Part shown: piece by piece, positions 11,900 through 22,372 of the stretch
How the letters are laid out: every line of letters starts with the position of its first letter
Position numbering within the stretch: position 1 is the first letter of the stretch
Source of the DNA: Flammeovirgaceae bacterium
GTDB lineage: Bacteria; Bacteroidota; Bacteroidia; Cytophagales; Cyclobacteriaceae
NCBI GenBank assembly: GCA_012032815.1
Contig: JAAUQD010000006.1
Span: forward strand, 1 to 52,672
Direction of reading: 5' to 3'
DNA length: 52,672 bases
Translations under genes and position numbers: made by a program
The notes under the pieces: generated by a model
Databases searched by the model: none
Told to the model about the DNA's origin: nothing
The model's input: only the letters and a program-made list of their open reading frames with translations

Positions 11900-12400
11900 T
11901 CAGGTGAAAAGTATTAACGTGACAATCCTGAATATTGCGATTACGTAGATAAGCCAGATTTTTTTACTAATTGCCGTTACGGCCAGCAGAACAATTACAC
12001 CCAGGCGTGTTGGTAAATTATGAGTTGGTTCCAGTAAAAGATGCAATGCAACGAATACGATCAATCCACCAAAGATAATTCTCATGTTGTCTAAAAAATA
12101 CTCCTTGATGTTAACGTTACTCGTATCCGGGGTAAATACCGAAACGATAACCAGGAAAGTAAGTGGCGGTAAAATGAATTTCCAATAGGTTAGATAGGAG
12201 GCGAAGGAACTTGTCTCCATCCAGCCATACATCTGAAAGAAGTTCCAAAAAGCTGTTTCAAGAAGTAAAACGGATGTTAATATGTAAGGATAATATCTAC
12301 GTTCTGGCAAAAACAGATTTCGCCAGGAATTGATCAAATCAGCAATGGCTAATCCATAGAGGAGCAAGGGAAGAATCAAATAATATTCAGTTCTATCCAT
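11900..12400 (-). CDS. integral membrane protein of unknown function
   Basis: Intact 166-aa ORF with about five hydrophobic segments. Confidence 0.6.
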   Translation of the reverse strand: MDRTEYYLILPLLLYGLAIADLINSWRNLFLPERRYYPYILTSVLLLETAFWNFFQMYGWMETSSFASYLTYWKFILPPLTFLVIVSVFTPDTSNVNIKEYFLDNMRIIFGGLIVFVALHLLLEPTHNLPTRLGVIVLLAVTAISKKIWLIYVIAIFRIVTLILFT

Positions 12401-12408
12401 TTCAATGT

Positions 12409-13254
12409 CTAATAATCCCCAATGGTTTCCTCAAGCTGAGCCATTGCTGCATCGAGTTCTTCATCATTCGGTGCCACGCCATGCCATTTGTGAGAGCCCA
12501 TCATATAATCTACTCCATAGCCCATTTCAGTTTTCATTAAATTGAGAACCGGTTTTCCTTTGCCAGTCAACGACTTAGCTACATTCATTGAATCAATAAC
12601 TTCAGGTAAATTATTTCCATTAAATTCCCGGACTTCCCAGCCAAAAGCTTCCCACTTGGCTTTAAGATTTTTTAAATCCATTATCTCTTTGACCGGACCA
12701 TCTATTTGTTGTCCGTTATAATCAATTGTCGCAATCAGATTATCTACTTTGTGATGAGCTGCATACATAGCAGCTTCCCAAACTTGTCCTTCCTGTTGTT
12801 CACCATCTCCCATCAAAACATAAACAAGGTTTGTGTCCTTGTTCAATTTTTTGGCTTGAGCAGCGCCAACAGCAACAGATAACCCTTGTCCTAGTGAGCC
12901 GGAAGCCACACGTACACCCGGCAGCCCTTCATGCGTGGCAGGGTGACCTTGTAATCTGGAGTTTAAATTTCTGAAGGTGGCTAATTCCTTAACATCAAAG
13001 TACCCTGAACGAGCTAACGTAGCATACCATACTGGTGAAATATGTCCATTTGAAAGAAAGAAGAGATCTTCGTCCCTTCCATTTTTATTGAATTCAGGGT
13101 TGTGCTTAAGTATTTGAAAATACATAGCAACAAAGAATTCAGTGCATCCCAATGATCCACCCGGATGACCACTTTGGCAGGCGTGAACCATCCGAACAAT
13201 ATCTCTGCGGATTTGGGTACAAAGTTTCTCCAGGTAAGGTAAATCGTGAGACAT
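12409..13254 (-). CDS. transketolase, N-terminal (TPP-binding) subunit
   Basis: IRRDIVRMVHACQSGHPGGSLGCTEF, VASGSLGQGLSVAVGAA, VLMGDGEQQEGQVWEAAMYAAHHKVDNLIATIDYNGQQIDG. Confidence 0.9.
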   Translation of the reverse strand: MSHDLPYLEKLCTQIRRDIVRMVHACQSGHPGGSLGCTEFFVAMYFQILKHNPEFNKNGRDEDLFFLSNGHISPVWYATLARSGYFDVKELATFRNLNSRLQGHPATHEGLPGVRVASGSLGQGLSVAVGAAQAKKLNKDTNLVYVLMGDGEQQEGQVWEAAMYAAHHKVDNLIATIDYNGQQIDGPVKEIMDLKNLKAKWEAFGWEVREFNGNNLPEVIDSMNVAKSLTGKGKPVLNLMKTEMGYGVDYMMGSHKWHGVAPNDEELDAAMAQLEETIGDY

Positions 13255-13335
13255 GAGCTTAGGTTATCCGCGCTAAGATCGAAGAAATTTTTGAAAGTGG
13301 TTTGAATGTTAGATAATTTCTATACGAAATTTAAT

Positions 13336-14007
13336 CTATTCTATAATAAATTCAACATGCCCGTCTACGAGATGATAGATGGCTCCAACTATAGTAAGCT
13401 TTTTATCTGCCAGGCTGGATTTTATGATTTCGCTTTTGTGGACTTCATGAATACCATGTAGTACATTGGCCTTGATGGCCATGGGCAACAGAATTTCGTA
13501 ACTCAAAGTATCCGGAAGACTTTTTTCTTCTTCTTCCTCCTTGATGTAATCAACAATTTCCTGGATGTTTCCATTTAGCTTCTTATCGCTGTTGGAAAGG
13601 TAAGCGCTTACCGCCCCACAATCTTCATGTCCCAAAACCACGATTAAGGATGAATGAAAATTTTCGATGGCATACTCAATACTTCCCATCTCGTATTCAC
13701 CAATTATATTTCCTGCAGTACGAACTACAAATAAGGAACCAAGGTCCTCATGAAAAATCAATTCAGGTGAGACCCTCGAATCGGAACAGGCAACAACAAC
13801 CGCATATGGAAACTGACCTTTTTTAAGATTCAATATTTGATCTTTGGATGTTGATTTCATGAAGTATTCATTACCCTGGCTAAGTCGATCCAACGGAGTT
13901 TGAATCTTTATCTCCCTTCCGGATGTGTAGCATGCAATAATTAAAACCAGAAATGAAACAAAGAGGAGAAATCTAAATACTAACGACATGAGTGGATAAA
14001 AAGTCAC
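13336..14007 (-). CDS. beta-class carbonic anhydrase, predicted exported lipoprotein
   Basis: YAVVVACSDSRVSPELIFHEDLGSLFVVRTAGN...VLGHEDCGAVSAYL; N-terminus FLVLIIAC resembles a lipobox. Confidence 0.88.
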   Translation of the reverse strand: MTFYPLMSLVFRFLLFVSFLVLIIACYTSGREIKIQTPLDRLSQGNEYFMKSTSKDQILNLKKGQFPYAVVVACSDSRVSPELIFHEDLGSLFVVRTAGNIIGEYEMGSIEYAIENFHSSLIVVLGHEDCGAVSAYLSNSDKKLNGNIQEIVDYIKEEEEEKSLPDTLSYEILLPMAIKANVLHGIHEVHKSEIIKSSLADKKLTIVGAIYHLVDGHVEFIIE

Positions 14008-14084
14008 TCACAATTTGGGTCGTTAAAAAATCAAAAACCATGATTCACATCATGGAAATAGCTGTACTTAATCAGGCCAGGTCG

Positions 14085-14602
14085 TTAACCCGATCTTTTA
14101 GCAGAACTTTTGGTTTTAACTTCTTTACCTTTTTTTGGTACTAAACTCGTTGGCTGACCCAATATCTGATCGGAGTGATTTTTTGTATCTACCTTTTCAA
14201 TGATATCATTAATTTTCCCTGTTCATCAATCACAAAAGTCATGCGTGCTGTGCCCATATATTTCCTGCCATACATGGACTTCTCTATCCATGTTCCATAT
14301 TTAGTGTGCACAACTTTATCGGTATCAGCCAGTAATTGAAATGGTAAATCCTGCTTATCAATAAATTTTTTATGGGACTTCGCACTATCGGTACTTACTC
14401 CTAATATTTCATATCCCGCTTTTTTAAACTTCGCATAGTTATCGCGTAGGTTGCACGACTCAGCGGTACAGCCGGGCGTCATATCCCGTGGATAAAAATA
14501 TAATACAACTTTCTTTCCTTTATAGTCCGAAAGTTTCACCACTTCATTATTCTGGTTTTCAACTTTAAAATCAGGTGCCTTACTTCCAATTTTTAATTTC
14601 AT
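14085..14602 (-). CDS. bcp: peroxiredoxin, BCP family, frameshifted near C-terminus
   Basis: [51 protein letters not shown]. Restoring one A at 14213-14216 extends the frame to [42 protein letters not shown]. Confidence 0.85.
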
Positions 14603-14604
14603 AT

Positions 14605-16527
14605 TTAAATTTTTTGGGTAAAAATTGATTCATTTCCCGCACGGTCTACAATTTTTAGTATAAAGTCTCCGCTAAACGAATCGGTTTTGCTTAATCGTTC
14701 AGACCAAATGACATGAAATTTGGGATCATAGTTCATCAGGAGCCACTTACCATTTACATTGGCTTCGATGTAGGCTATGCCTGAGAGGTTATCACTAATT
14801 CTAAATCGAGCTGAGTAATTCGTAAGATGAATTTTTCGAATGGATGGAGGAATCGTATCCTGACGTATGGTAAAATCACCAAATTCACGGATGCGAAATT
14901 CAATTTTTCCATTCTTCCAATCTCCACCGATGTATTCGTAACGATTCCTGTTTATTTTATAAACACTGGACCGGCTTTCGTTATACGACTTTGCCGGACT
15001 GAGCAAAACCTTTACTGAACTATTAGCGGGTGTCTCATCGGTACCGATAGAAAAAACTTCATGATCATCATACTCCATTCGATCAAGTTGCAAATACATG
15101 GTATCGTACAATGATCGTGATTGGAAAGACAATTCAGTCCAATCTCCATAGTAAGTATACGTAGCAGGGGGTATGCGGTCTTTGTAATGAAAGACTTTCG
15201 ACCCGTTGCAAGTTAGGGCTGAGTCGGGAAGAACTTTACGTAAATCGATAAGATAAACTTCTCGTTTTGAATTAGCATAAGATACTGAAGGCGCTAATAG
15301 CTGACCCTTGGAATAAATGGACAGTGGGTTCTCACATGGAATTCGTTGAATTACCAGTGTATTATCCACCAAATCATAAACAATTGGATGGAGGAGTGAG
15401 AGTAGATTCTTTGCTTCAAGGGTGGGAAGATCGGGCCGTAACGAAAACTTTACGGTACTTGTGTTATCCGCTAAATCTTTTAATTGTACACGCAGCGGGA
15501 CATCTTCATTGATGACACTAATGATTCCTTTGTTGACTACCGTATAAAATTCTGAAAGCCTGTTACCATCATCAATAAAAAGTTTGTTAAACCGGTCACC
15601 TTCGCGTACCAAAGTCTTATAGTCCATCACCGTAAAAATATCTCTTGTTTTACCAAAATCCACGGCTTCAACTTTTTGAGAAAAAACACGGTCTTCACCT
15701 TTAAACATTTCGATGTAATTGATTCCGCAGCGAGAATTACTATTATCTAATTTATCATATGCCAATATCTCCACGCCAATTTTTCCATAGGCCAGAATCG
15801 GGTAGGGAAGGATGTAATCGCTACCCGACTTGCTCAGATAAAATTCAAACCGACCGAACTGTCCGTTTATTCTTGAATTAATGTCTAATGTTTTTAAAGC
15901 CACCTTTTGTGCATGAGGCGGGATGTTATCGATGACCTCAGTAAAACCAAACTGAAGAGGATTTAATGCGCGACCATCCTTGCCGCGTATGTCATAATGT
16001 AAATGAGGTCCGTTGGATGAACCTGAATTTCCGGAAAGCGCAATGGTATCACCCCGCTTCACGTTGAATTGCCCTGCCTTGAAGAAAAGCTCTACGTCAA
16101 AAGATTTTTTCCGGTATTGCTCGTTCAGCATGTGTTTGCCCAGCGCGCCATTGATTTTGTCAAGGTGGCCATACACAGTCATTTGACCATTGCGATGTGT
16201 TACATAAAGAGCCGTACCGAATCCACCCGGTCCAATGATTGCACGCGATATCCATCCATCTTGCGAAGCCAGTACTGGCAGCCCGATCTGCCCTCCGGTA
16301 CGAACATCAATACCGGAATGAAAATGGTTGCTTCTTAACTCACCAAATGTTCCCGCCAGCGTATTTTCTTTGCCTGGATTTATGGGAAATAGATAGTCCA
16401 GTTCAGTATAAGTGCGATCAGCAATAAACCCATCGGGCTCACTAAACTGACCGTAGGCAACCGAATAAAAAAAGATTAAAAGAAAAATTCCAACTCTACT
16501 TGACTTCAAACTCCAACAATTTTTCAT
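14605..16527 (-). CDS. M23 family metallopeptidase
   Basis: [16 protein letters not shown]...[21 protein letters not shown]...[25 protein letters not shown]; start placed at [10 protein letters not shown], ahead of a signal peptide. Confidence 0.85.
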   Translation of the reverse strand: MKNCWSLKSSRVGIFLLIFFYSVAYGQFSEPDGFIADRTYTELDYLFPINPGKENTLAGTFGELRSNHFHSGIDVRTGGQIGLPVLASQDGWISRAIIGPGGFGTALYVTHRNGQMTVYGHLDKINGALGKHMLNEQYRKKSFDVELFFKAGQFNVKRGDTIALSGNSGSSNGPHLHYDIRGKDGRALNPLQFGFTEVIDNIPPHAQKVALKTLDINSRINGQFGRFEFYLSKSGSDYILPYPILAYGKIGVEILAYDKLDNSNSRCGINYIEMFKGEDRVFSQKVEAVDFGKTRDIFTVMDYKTLVREGDRFNKLFIDDGNRLSEFYTVVNKGIISVINEDVPLRVQLKDLADNTSTVKFSLRPDLPTLEAKNLLSLLHPIVYDLVDNTLVIQRIPCENPLSIYSKGQLLAPSVSYANSKREVYLIDLRKVLPDSALTCNGSKVFHYKDRIPPATYTYYGDWTELSFQSRSLYDTMYLQLDRMEYDDHEVFSIGTDETPANSSVKVLLSPAKSYNESRSSVYKINRNRYEYIGGDWKNGKIEFRIREFGDFTIRQDTIPPSIRKIHLTNYSARFRISDNLSGIAYIEANVNGKWLLMNYDPKFHVIWSERLSKTDSFSGDFILKIVDRAGNESIFTQKI

Positions 16528-17110
16528 TTTCAATAAAGGCTGATAATTTATTTCCAACGTGTACGGGCCCCACACCTTTTGGCGTCCCGGTAAAAATCAA
16601 ATCTCCGGTTCGCAGGGTAAAAAATTTCGATAAATAAGAAATAATATATTCAAAACTAAATAGCATCAGGCTGGTATTGCCTTGCTGTTTCACAACTCCA
16701 TCAACTTCCAACTTGAAATTTATATTCTTTGTTTCAGGGAATTGACTTAGAGGGTAAAAAATAGTTCCGATGGGAGCAGACCCATTAAATCCTTTTGCAA
16801 TATCCCAGGGCAGTCCTTTTTCCTTTGCTTTTTGCTGTAAATCACGAGCTGTAAAATCAATTCCTATTCCGATCGAATCGCAATATTTTGATGCAAATTT
16901 CTCATCAATGTTTTTACCCTCCTTGCAAATACGCAGCACTAATTCTACTTCATGATGAATATCTTTAGAAAATGCAGGATAGTAGAACGGGGCATTGTTT
17001 TGTAGTAAGGCAGTATCTGGTTTGGTAAAGATTACCGGCTCATCAGGTCGCTCGTTATTGAGTTCCTCGATATGTTCGACATAATTCCTACCGATGGCAA
17101 ATATTCTCAT
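16496..17110 (-). CDS. fumarylacetoacetate hydrolase family protein
   Basis: MRIFAIGRNYVEHIEEL...EPVIFTKPDTALL...HHEVELVLRI...GIDFTARDLQ...GDLIFTGTPKGVGPV. Confidence 0.9.
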   Translation of the reverse strand: MRIFAIGRNYVEHIEELNNERPDEPVIFTKPDTALLQNNAPFYYPAFSKDIHHEVELVLRICKEGKNIDEKFASKYCDSIGIGIDFTARDLQQKAKEKGLPWDIAKGFNGSAPIGTIFYPLSQFPETKNINFKLEVDGVVKQQGNTSLMLFSFEYIISYLSKFFTLRTGDLIFTGTPKGVGPVHVGNKLSAFIENEKLLEFEVK

Positions 17111-17234
17111 TGTAATTAATTGATTTGACAAAACTAACCACAAATGAGCCCGAATCCTCAATTCTAGCTTTAAAATTGAATTATTTTTAGGCTAACCGGG
17201 GAGATGTTGAATTATCGGGTGATGAATAAAGTGA

Positions 17235-17910
17235 CTATCTATTTTTTAAACTTGGCATAAAAACCAAACCCATCCGGTAGTCAATATAATTGGTAACCGA
17301 TTGATATATTCCATCGTCCAGGTTATTGATTTGAGAACCTTCTTCCATATAGCGATACTGTGACGATGAACCGCTATGCAGTGCTACACCAAGATCAATG
17401 TGCAAGCTTCCTGCTTTCTTTTTAAACAAGGCACCTGCGTTGATGAGTGTACCTGCTCCAAGCCCAACATTTAATGCCGTGCCGTGAACTTCAGAATTTC
17501 CATCAAATTCCGGTGTAACAATTGATGGTGTTTGATCACTAAAAAAAGTTGTTACCCCAAATCTTGCCTGTGTATAGGCTTTTAATATTGCCGTTTGATA
17601 AAAAAGTATCTGAGGTCAGCGTGTGCAGTCCAAAAACAATCTTCCTCATAGATATCGATTAATTCTCCGGAAGAAAGTTCGTATTTATATTGATTGCTTG
17701 CGTACATGGCTACACCAATTCACCGCCAACACTGAATTTATTATTAACCAGGTAGAGGTAATTTATACTCATACCGGCAGGAACTGCTTGTACGTTTTTA
17801 TTGAAATCTCCCTTGGTCTGATAGATTTTTGCGTTGATACCAACCATGCTTTGTGAATAGGCTACAACCGCCCAAAACACAAGAACCATTGCTAAACCAG
17901 ATACTTTCAT
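17235..17910 (-). CDS. outer-membrane beta-barrel-like protein, multiply frameshifted
   Basis: Signal peptide and GINAKIYQTKGDF...YLYLVNNKFSVGGEL / GVAMYASNQYKYELSSGELIDIY / ...VTTFFSDQTPSIVTPEFDGNSEVHGTALNVGLGAGTLINAGALFKKKAGSLHIDLGVALHSGSSSQYRYMEEGSQINNLD; frames change near 17712 and again around 17560-17630. Confidence 0.55.
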
Positions 17911-17985
17911 ACACTTGTTTATTTTATCAAATTTAACGAATGAATACGAATTCGTTTAAATTCATTAACCTCAATTATCTTATTT

Positions 17986-18812
17986 TTGACACTAATTTCT
18001 TTCAAAACCAACTACTTTATGTACATGCGATCGTTACTTATTCTTTGGTTTCTTCTGCTCGTCCACGGTTGTGCGACAGTTCCCGTTACTGGCAGAAAAC
18101 AATTGAGTCTGATTTCTAATGCTGAAATGATTCAAATGGCTACTGATCAGTATAATGAAGTGCTTAGTGAATCGAAGCTGTCCTCCAATCAAAATGAATC
18201 AGCGATGATAAAAAGAGTTGGGGCTAGAATTCAGGATGCGGTTGAAAAATATATGGCAGACAAGGGAATCAGTGCTGAGCTTAACGGATTTAAGTGGGAG
18301 TTTAACCTTCTGGATGACCCAACAGTAAATGCCTGGTGTATGCCGGGAGGTAAGGTGGCCTTTTATACCGGAATACTTCCTATTTGCAAAGATGAGGATG
18401 GAGTGGCTGTGGTCATGGGTCATGAAGTGGCCCACGCTATAGCTAATCATGGCCGGGAACGAATGAGTCAACAATTGATGGCCAGCTGGGATTAAGTACA
18501 ATATCAGGTGCTATGGGGCAGAACCCTACACTAACCAAAGAAATTTTTATGCAGGCTATGGGTGTAGGTACACAAATTGGCATGCTTAAATTTTCCCGCC
18601 AGCATGAATCGGAAGCCGACCATATTGGTTTGATTTTTATGGCTATGGCTGGATATGATCCAAATCAAGCTCCACTTTTTTGGGAACGAATGGCAACGAT
18701 GAGCGGAGGACAACAGCCTCCTGAATGGCTGTCAACACATCCATCTAATCAAACTCGAATTACAGATTTGAAAGCCTGGATTCCGGAAGCCATGGAATAT
18801 TATAAGAAGTAA
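17986..18812 (+). CDS. M48 family metallopeptidase (lipoprotein), frameshifted
   Basis: LLLVHGCATVPVTGRKQLSLIS; VVMGHEVAHAIANHGRERMSQQLMAS / LGLSTISGAMGQ...SRQHESEADHIGLIFMAMAGYDP. A missing T at about 18487 joins the ORFs. Confidence 0.9.
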
Positions 18813-19616
18813 CTAGCTCAAGCGCTGTGATAATTTGATTTCTGTCAAACGTCTTTTCGTATCCAATGGAAAGTCTCCCTTCATGATCCAATCATAATAT
18901 GAGGGTTCTTCCTGAAGTACTTTCATCACTTCTTTGTTTTTGTGTTTACCAAAATTAAAAATGGGAATTCCTTCACCATTGGTCACCATTCTTCCTGCCA
19001 GGTCGATCTGATTCGAAGAAGATAGTTTTCCCAAATCCTCCATGTTATCTGTAATTCTTGCAAACGGATTTCCAAAACCATCCGTTACTTCCTGATTTTT
19101 ATAATGCTCAATTTGTGCGTGCAAAACTTCCATTGTTGCTTTTGCATCAGCCATGGCGGAGTGAGCTTCAAAAAGATCTTTACTACAATAAAATTTATAA
19201 GCAGCCATTAGATTTCTTTTTTCCATCATGTGAAAGATTCGTTGTGAATCAATGATTTTCTTCTTGCGATACTCAAAGTCCACATCTGCCCTGATGAATT
19301 CTTCCACCAACATCGGTACATCAAATTTCAGAATATTGAAACCGGCCAGGTCAGCCCCCTCCAAAAATCGCGCATACTCCTTAGCTACCTCTTTAAAGGT
19401 AGGCCGATCCTGAACATCCTTGTCATAAATACCATGAACAACAGATGATTCGATTGGAATGGGAATGGTAGGATTAATTTTCGAAGATTTTTCGGTGACT
19501 TCACCATTGGGAGCAACCTTTATTATCGCAATCTCTACAATCCGATCCTGAGAAATATTGGTTCCGGTTGTTTCGAGATCAAAAAAGCAAAGGGGAACCT
19601 TAAGTTTAAAATTCAT
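18813..19616 (-). CDS. DnaQ-like 3'-5' exonuclease domain protein
   Basis: LCFFDLETTGTNISQDRIVEIAIIKV...VHGIYDKDV...LAGFNILKFDVPML...AHSAMADAKATMEVL. Confidence 0.9.
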   Translation of the reverse strand: MNFKLKVPLCFFDLETTGTNISQDRIVEIAIIKVAPNGEVTEKSSKINPTIPIPIESSVVHGIYDKDVQDRPTFKEVAKEYARFLEGADLAGFNILKFDVPMLVEEFIRADVDFEYRKKKIIDSQRIFHMMEKRNLMAAYKFYCSKDLFEAHSAMADAKATMEVLHAQIEHYKNQEVTDGFGNPFARITDNMEDLGKLSSSNQIDLAGRMVTNGEGIPIFNFGKHKNKEVMKVLQEEPSYYDWIMKGDFPLDTKRRLTEIKLSQRLS

Positions 19617-19631
19617 TGGAAGAAAAGAAGT

Positions 19632-20507
19632 TTAAGCCAATTTTTGTTTTGGCGCATAAGTTGTCAAAGCATCATAGAAGTTGTCGGAGGTTACACCTAA
19701 TTTCCTGACAAGCTCTTTAGCGGCATTGATGTAAAGCATGTTGCGGCTACCTGTCAGAGCAACCGTAACTTGTTTGTGACTGTCATTTTTAATGACGGCA
19801 ACTCCATTTTTGTATTCATATTTCGGTGTAACAAATGGAATTTGGAGGACATCGGTTCGCTTATCATGAAAAAAACTCTTTACGATTGGATCCAACTCAT
19901 TATAAAGGAGAACACCGCCCTTGGGTGTGGCGTCTGCAAAATTTTTGAAAAGATTTCCATAATCAGATTCACGTATTTGAAGTGCTGACTTCTTTATATC
20001 GATACCACTTAAAACACCCGTGTGATGCTGATATGACATGAATTCTGGTTTGTGGCTAACCGGATCAGTAACTTCACTTCCCTGGATAAGAATATAAGGC
20101 GCATTAGTTAATTTAATCTCTGGCAGAACCTCGTTGTTTTTATATGATATCGAATAATCGAATTCACGATTATACTGGCTTAAGATATGGATAACCAGAG
20201 CTATTATTTTACGAAGGCCATGACTTCCTGCAACAACGATTCGCTGTTTATCAGCGCAAAGGTGGCCAACAAACTGAGCAAAGGAATAGATTGGCACTTC
20301 AAGCGCGTTGGACTTCTTCAGTTCGGGGTTATCATCAGATATTCCAGTGGACCGGATTACTCCAACAAGATCTTTATTGATCAATTTCTCGTTCCAATTT
20401 CCATCAACAGAGGTCGTTACATTCCATCCCAATTCAACCAACGCCTTACTCAACTGAGCACAACGAGGATCCTGCGAGCCAATTATATGAAGCGGTTTTG
20501 TCGGCAT
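19632..20507 (-). CDS. Mur ligase-like protein (Mpl/MurC-type) with degenerate catalytic motifs and no C-terminal domain
   Basis: Overall N-terminal/central Mur pattern (HIIGSQD..., DDNPEL.KSNALEVPIYSFAQF, VVAGSHG, GGVLLYNELDP.V), but GSHGKTT is GSHGLRKII and EGDEY-type motif is QGSEV; ends at KQKLA, 291 aa, single intact frame. Confidence 0.75.
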   Translation of the reverse strand: MPTKPLHIIGSQDPRCAQLSKALVELGWNVTTSVDGNWNEKLINKDLVGVIRSTGISDDNPELKKSNALEVPIYSFAQFVGHLCADKQRIVVAGSHGLRKIIALVIHILSQYNREFDYSISYKNNEVLPEIKLTNAPYILIQGSEVTDPVSHKPEFMSYQHHTGVLSGIDIKKSALQIRESDYGNLFKNFADATPKGGVLLYNELDPIVKSFFHDKRTDVLQIPFVTPKYEYKNGVAVIKNDSHKQVTVALTGSRNMLYINAAKELVRKLGVTSDNFYDALTTYAPKQKLA

Positions 20508-20776
20508 GATCTTATTAATTAAAGCTAAATTATAAAAAGTGACACAAATACAATGGAAATCAGTTAGATGTATGCAGCTGCCTTCAACATAAGTTTAAAT
20601 ATGGTCAAACTTATTTTCGAAACAAGTCAGGTTTATACTCATAGTTGCTGCAACTTTATACACAATATTTGTTGTTTATTACTTGTTGATAAGATGTTGA
20701 AGAGAGAAAGAAGGTCGCGCGTTGCTTTGGATAGGTTTGCACCCATTAAAGGAAAACGCGTACAACAACCACGTGA

Positions 20777-22302
20777 ATGGAAGAAAGATCAACGTCATTG
20801 AGGGTAAGTTCCGCTGCAGGCGCAACGGGCAGGTCACATAAATTATTAGCGAAAGATATCGCTGAGAGTTTAGGTAAGTTGCCACCTCAGGCGCTTGATC
20901 TGGAAGAATCGGTGTTAGGTGCACTGATGCTTGAAAAAAATGCCCTAACCGCGGTTATCGATTTTCTGCGACCTGAGCATTTTTATTCAGAACAGCATAA
21001 GGAAATATACCAATCGATTACTGATCTTTTTAAGTCTTCCGATCCGGTAGACATGAGAACTGTTGTGGCCCAACTTCGCAAGAATGGTAAGCTGGAACTT
21101 GTGGGTGGTGCCTACTATATCGCAGAACTCACTTCAAAGGTTAGTTCCGCTGCTAACATCGAATACCATTCCCGCATCGTCATTGAGATGGCGATCAAAC
21201 GAAACCTGATTCAGATAGCATCGCAAGTTCATCACGATGCTTATGAAGATACTACCGATGTATTTGAACTGCTGGACAAGACCGAGCAATCCATCTTTGC
21301 CATTTCCGATTCGAACCTTCGCAAGAATTATGATACCATGAAGTCGTTGATGTTCAGGGCTATCAAAGAACTTCAGGATAAAAAGGATCATAAAGATGGA
21401 CTAACAGGAATCCCAAGCGGCTTTTCCAGACTAGACCGGATTACTTCCGGATGGCAGCGTTCGGACCTGATCATTATTGCTGCTCGACCCGGTATGGGAA
21501 AGACAGCTTTTGTGGTTTCGGCTCTTCGAAACGCCTCGGTTGATTTTAATTATCCCGTGGCGATTTTCTCACTTGAGATGGCATCACTGCAATTAGTGAA
21601 TCGTCTGATTTCAGCTGAAGCCGAATTAGAATCGGACAAAATAAAAAGGGGAAGTTTGGCTGAGTTTGAGTGGCAGCAGTTAGTGCATAAAACAACACGA
21701 CTCTCCTCAGCACCTATTTTTATTGATGATACACCCGCACTTTCAATATTGGAATTACGGGCCAAATGCAGAAGACTGAAAGCGGAGCACAATGTTCAAC
21801 TTATCGTTATTGATTACCTCCAATTGATGAAGGGTGAAGCAGGTGGTAATCGTGAGCAGGAGATCGCATCCATCTCAAGAGCCCTCAAGGGAATTGCAAA
21901 GAATTGGATGTTCCTGTTATTGCTCTGTCTCAGTTGAGTCGTGGTGTTGAAACACGGGGAGGCGATAAGCGGCCACAGCTTTCCGACTTACGCGAATCAG
22001 GATCTATCGAGCAGGATGCTGATATAGTTATGTTTCTCTACCGGCCTGAGTATTATAGGATTACCGTTGATGAAGAGGGTATGCCCACACAAGGCTTGGC
22101 CGAAGTCATTGTAGCCAAACATCGAAACGGATCTCTGGATAATCTGAAACTTAAGTTTATTGGTAAGTACACAAAATTTACCGATTATGACGGACCCATT
22201 TCCAGCAGTCCGTTTGCCAATGTAGTAACCAAAGAAAGTCGCATTAACCCAACATTAGATAGTCCGCCACCATCTACGGGTGAGGATGAACCACCGTTCT
22301 AA
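20777..22302 (+). CDS. dnaB: replicative DNA helicase, frameshifted
   Basis: [78 protein letters not shown](E)[52 protein letters not shown] missing G at about 21901. Confidence 0.96.
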
Positions 22303-22372
22303 TTTTACTTTCGATCTCGATCTATTTTAATCCTCTTTACTTTATTGGTAATTTGGGCTGATTGTTACTTTC

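Noticed and set aside
13530-13545. TTC/TTCTTC run as a possible simple repeat
   Set aside because: It encodes a Glu-rich stretch (EEEEE) in the carbonic anhydrase and is too short to be a repeat element.
20568-20801. ORF MYAAAFNISLN...KKDQRH upstream of dnaB as a gene
   Set aside because: It overlaps the dnaB 5' region and shows no family features; it could be part of an upstream-shifted dnaB start, which cannot be settled here.
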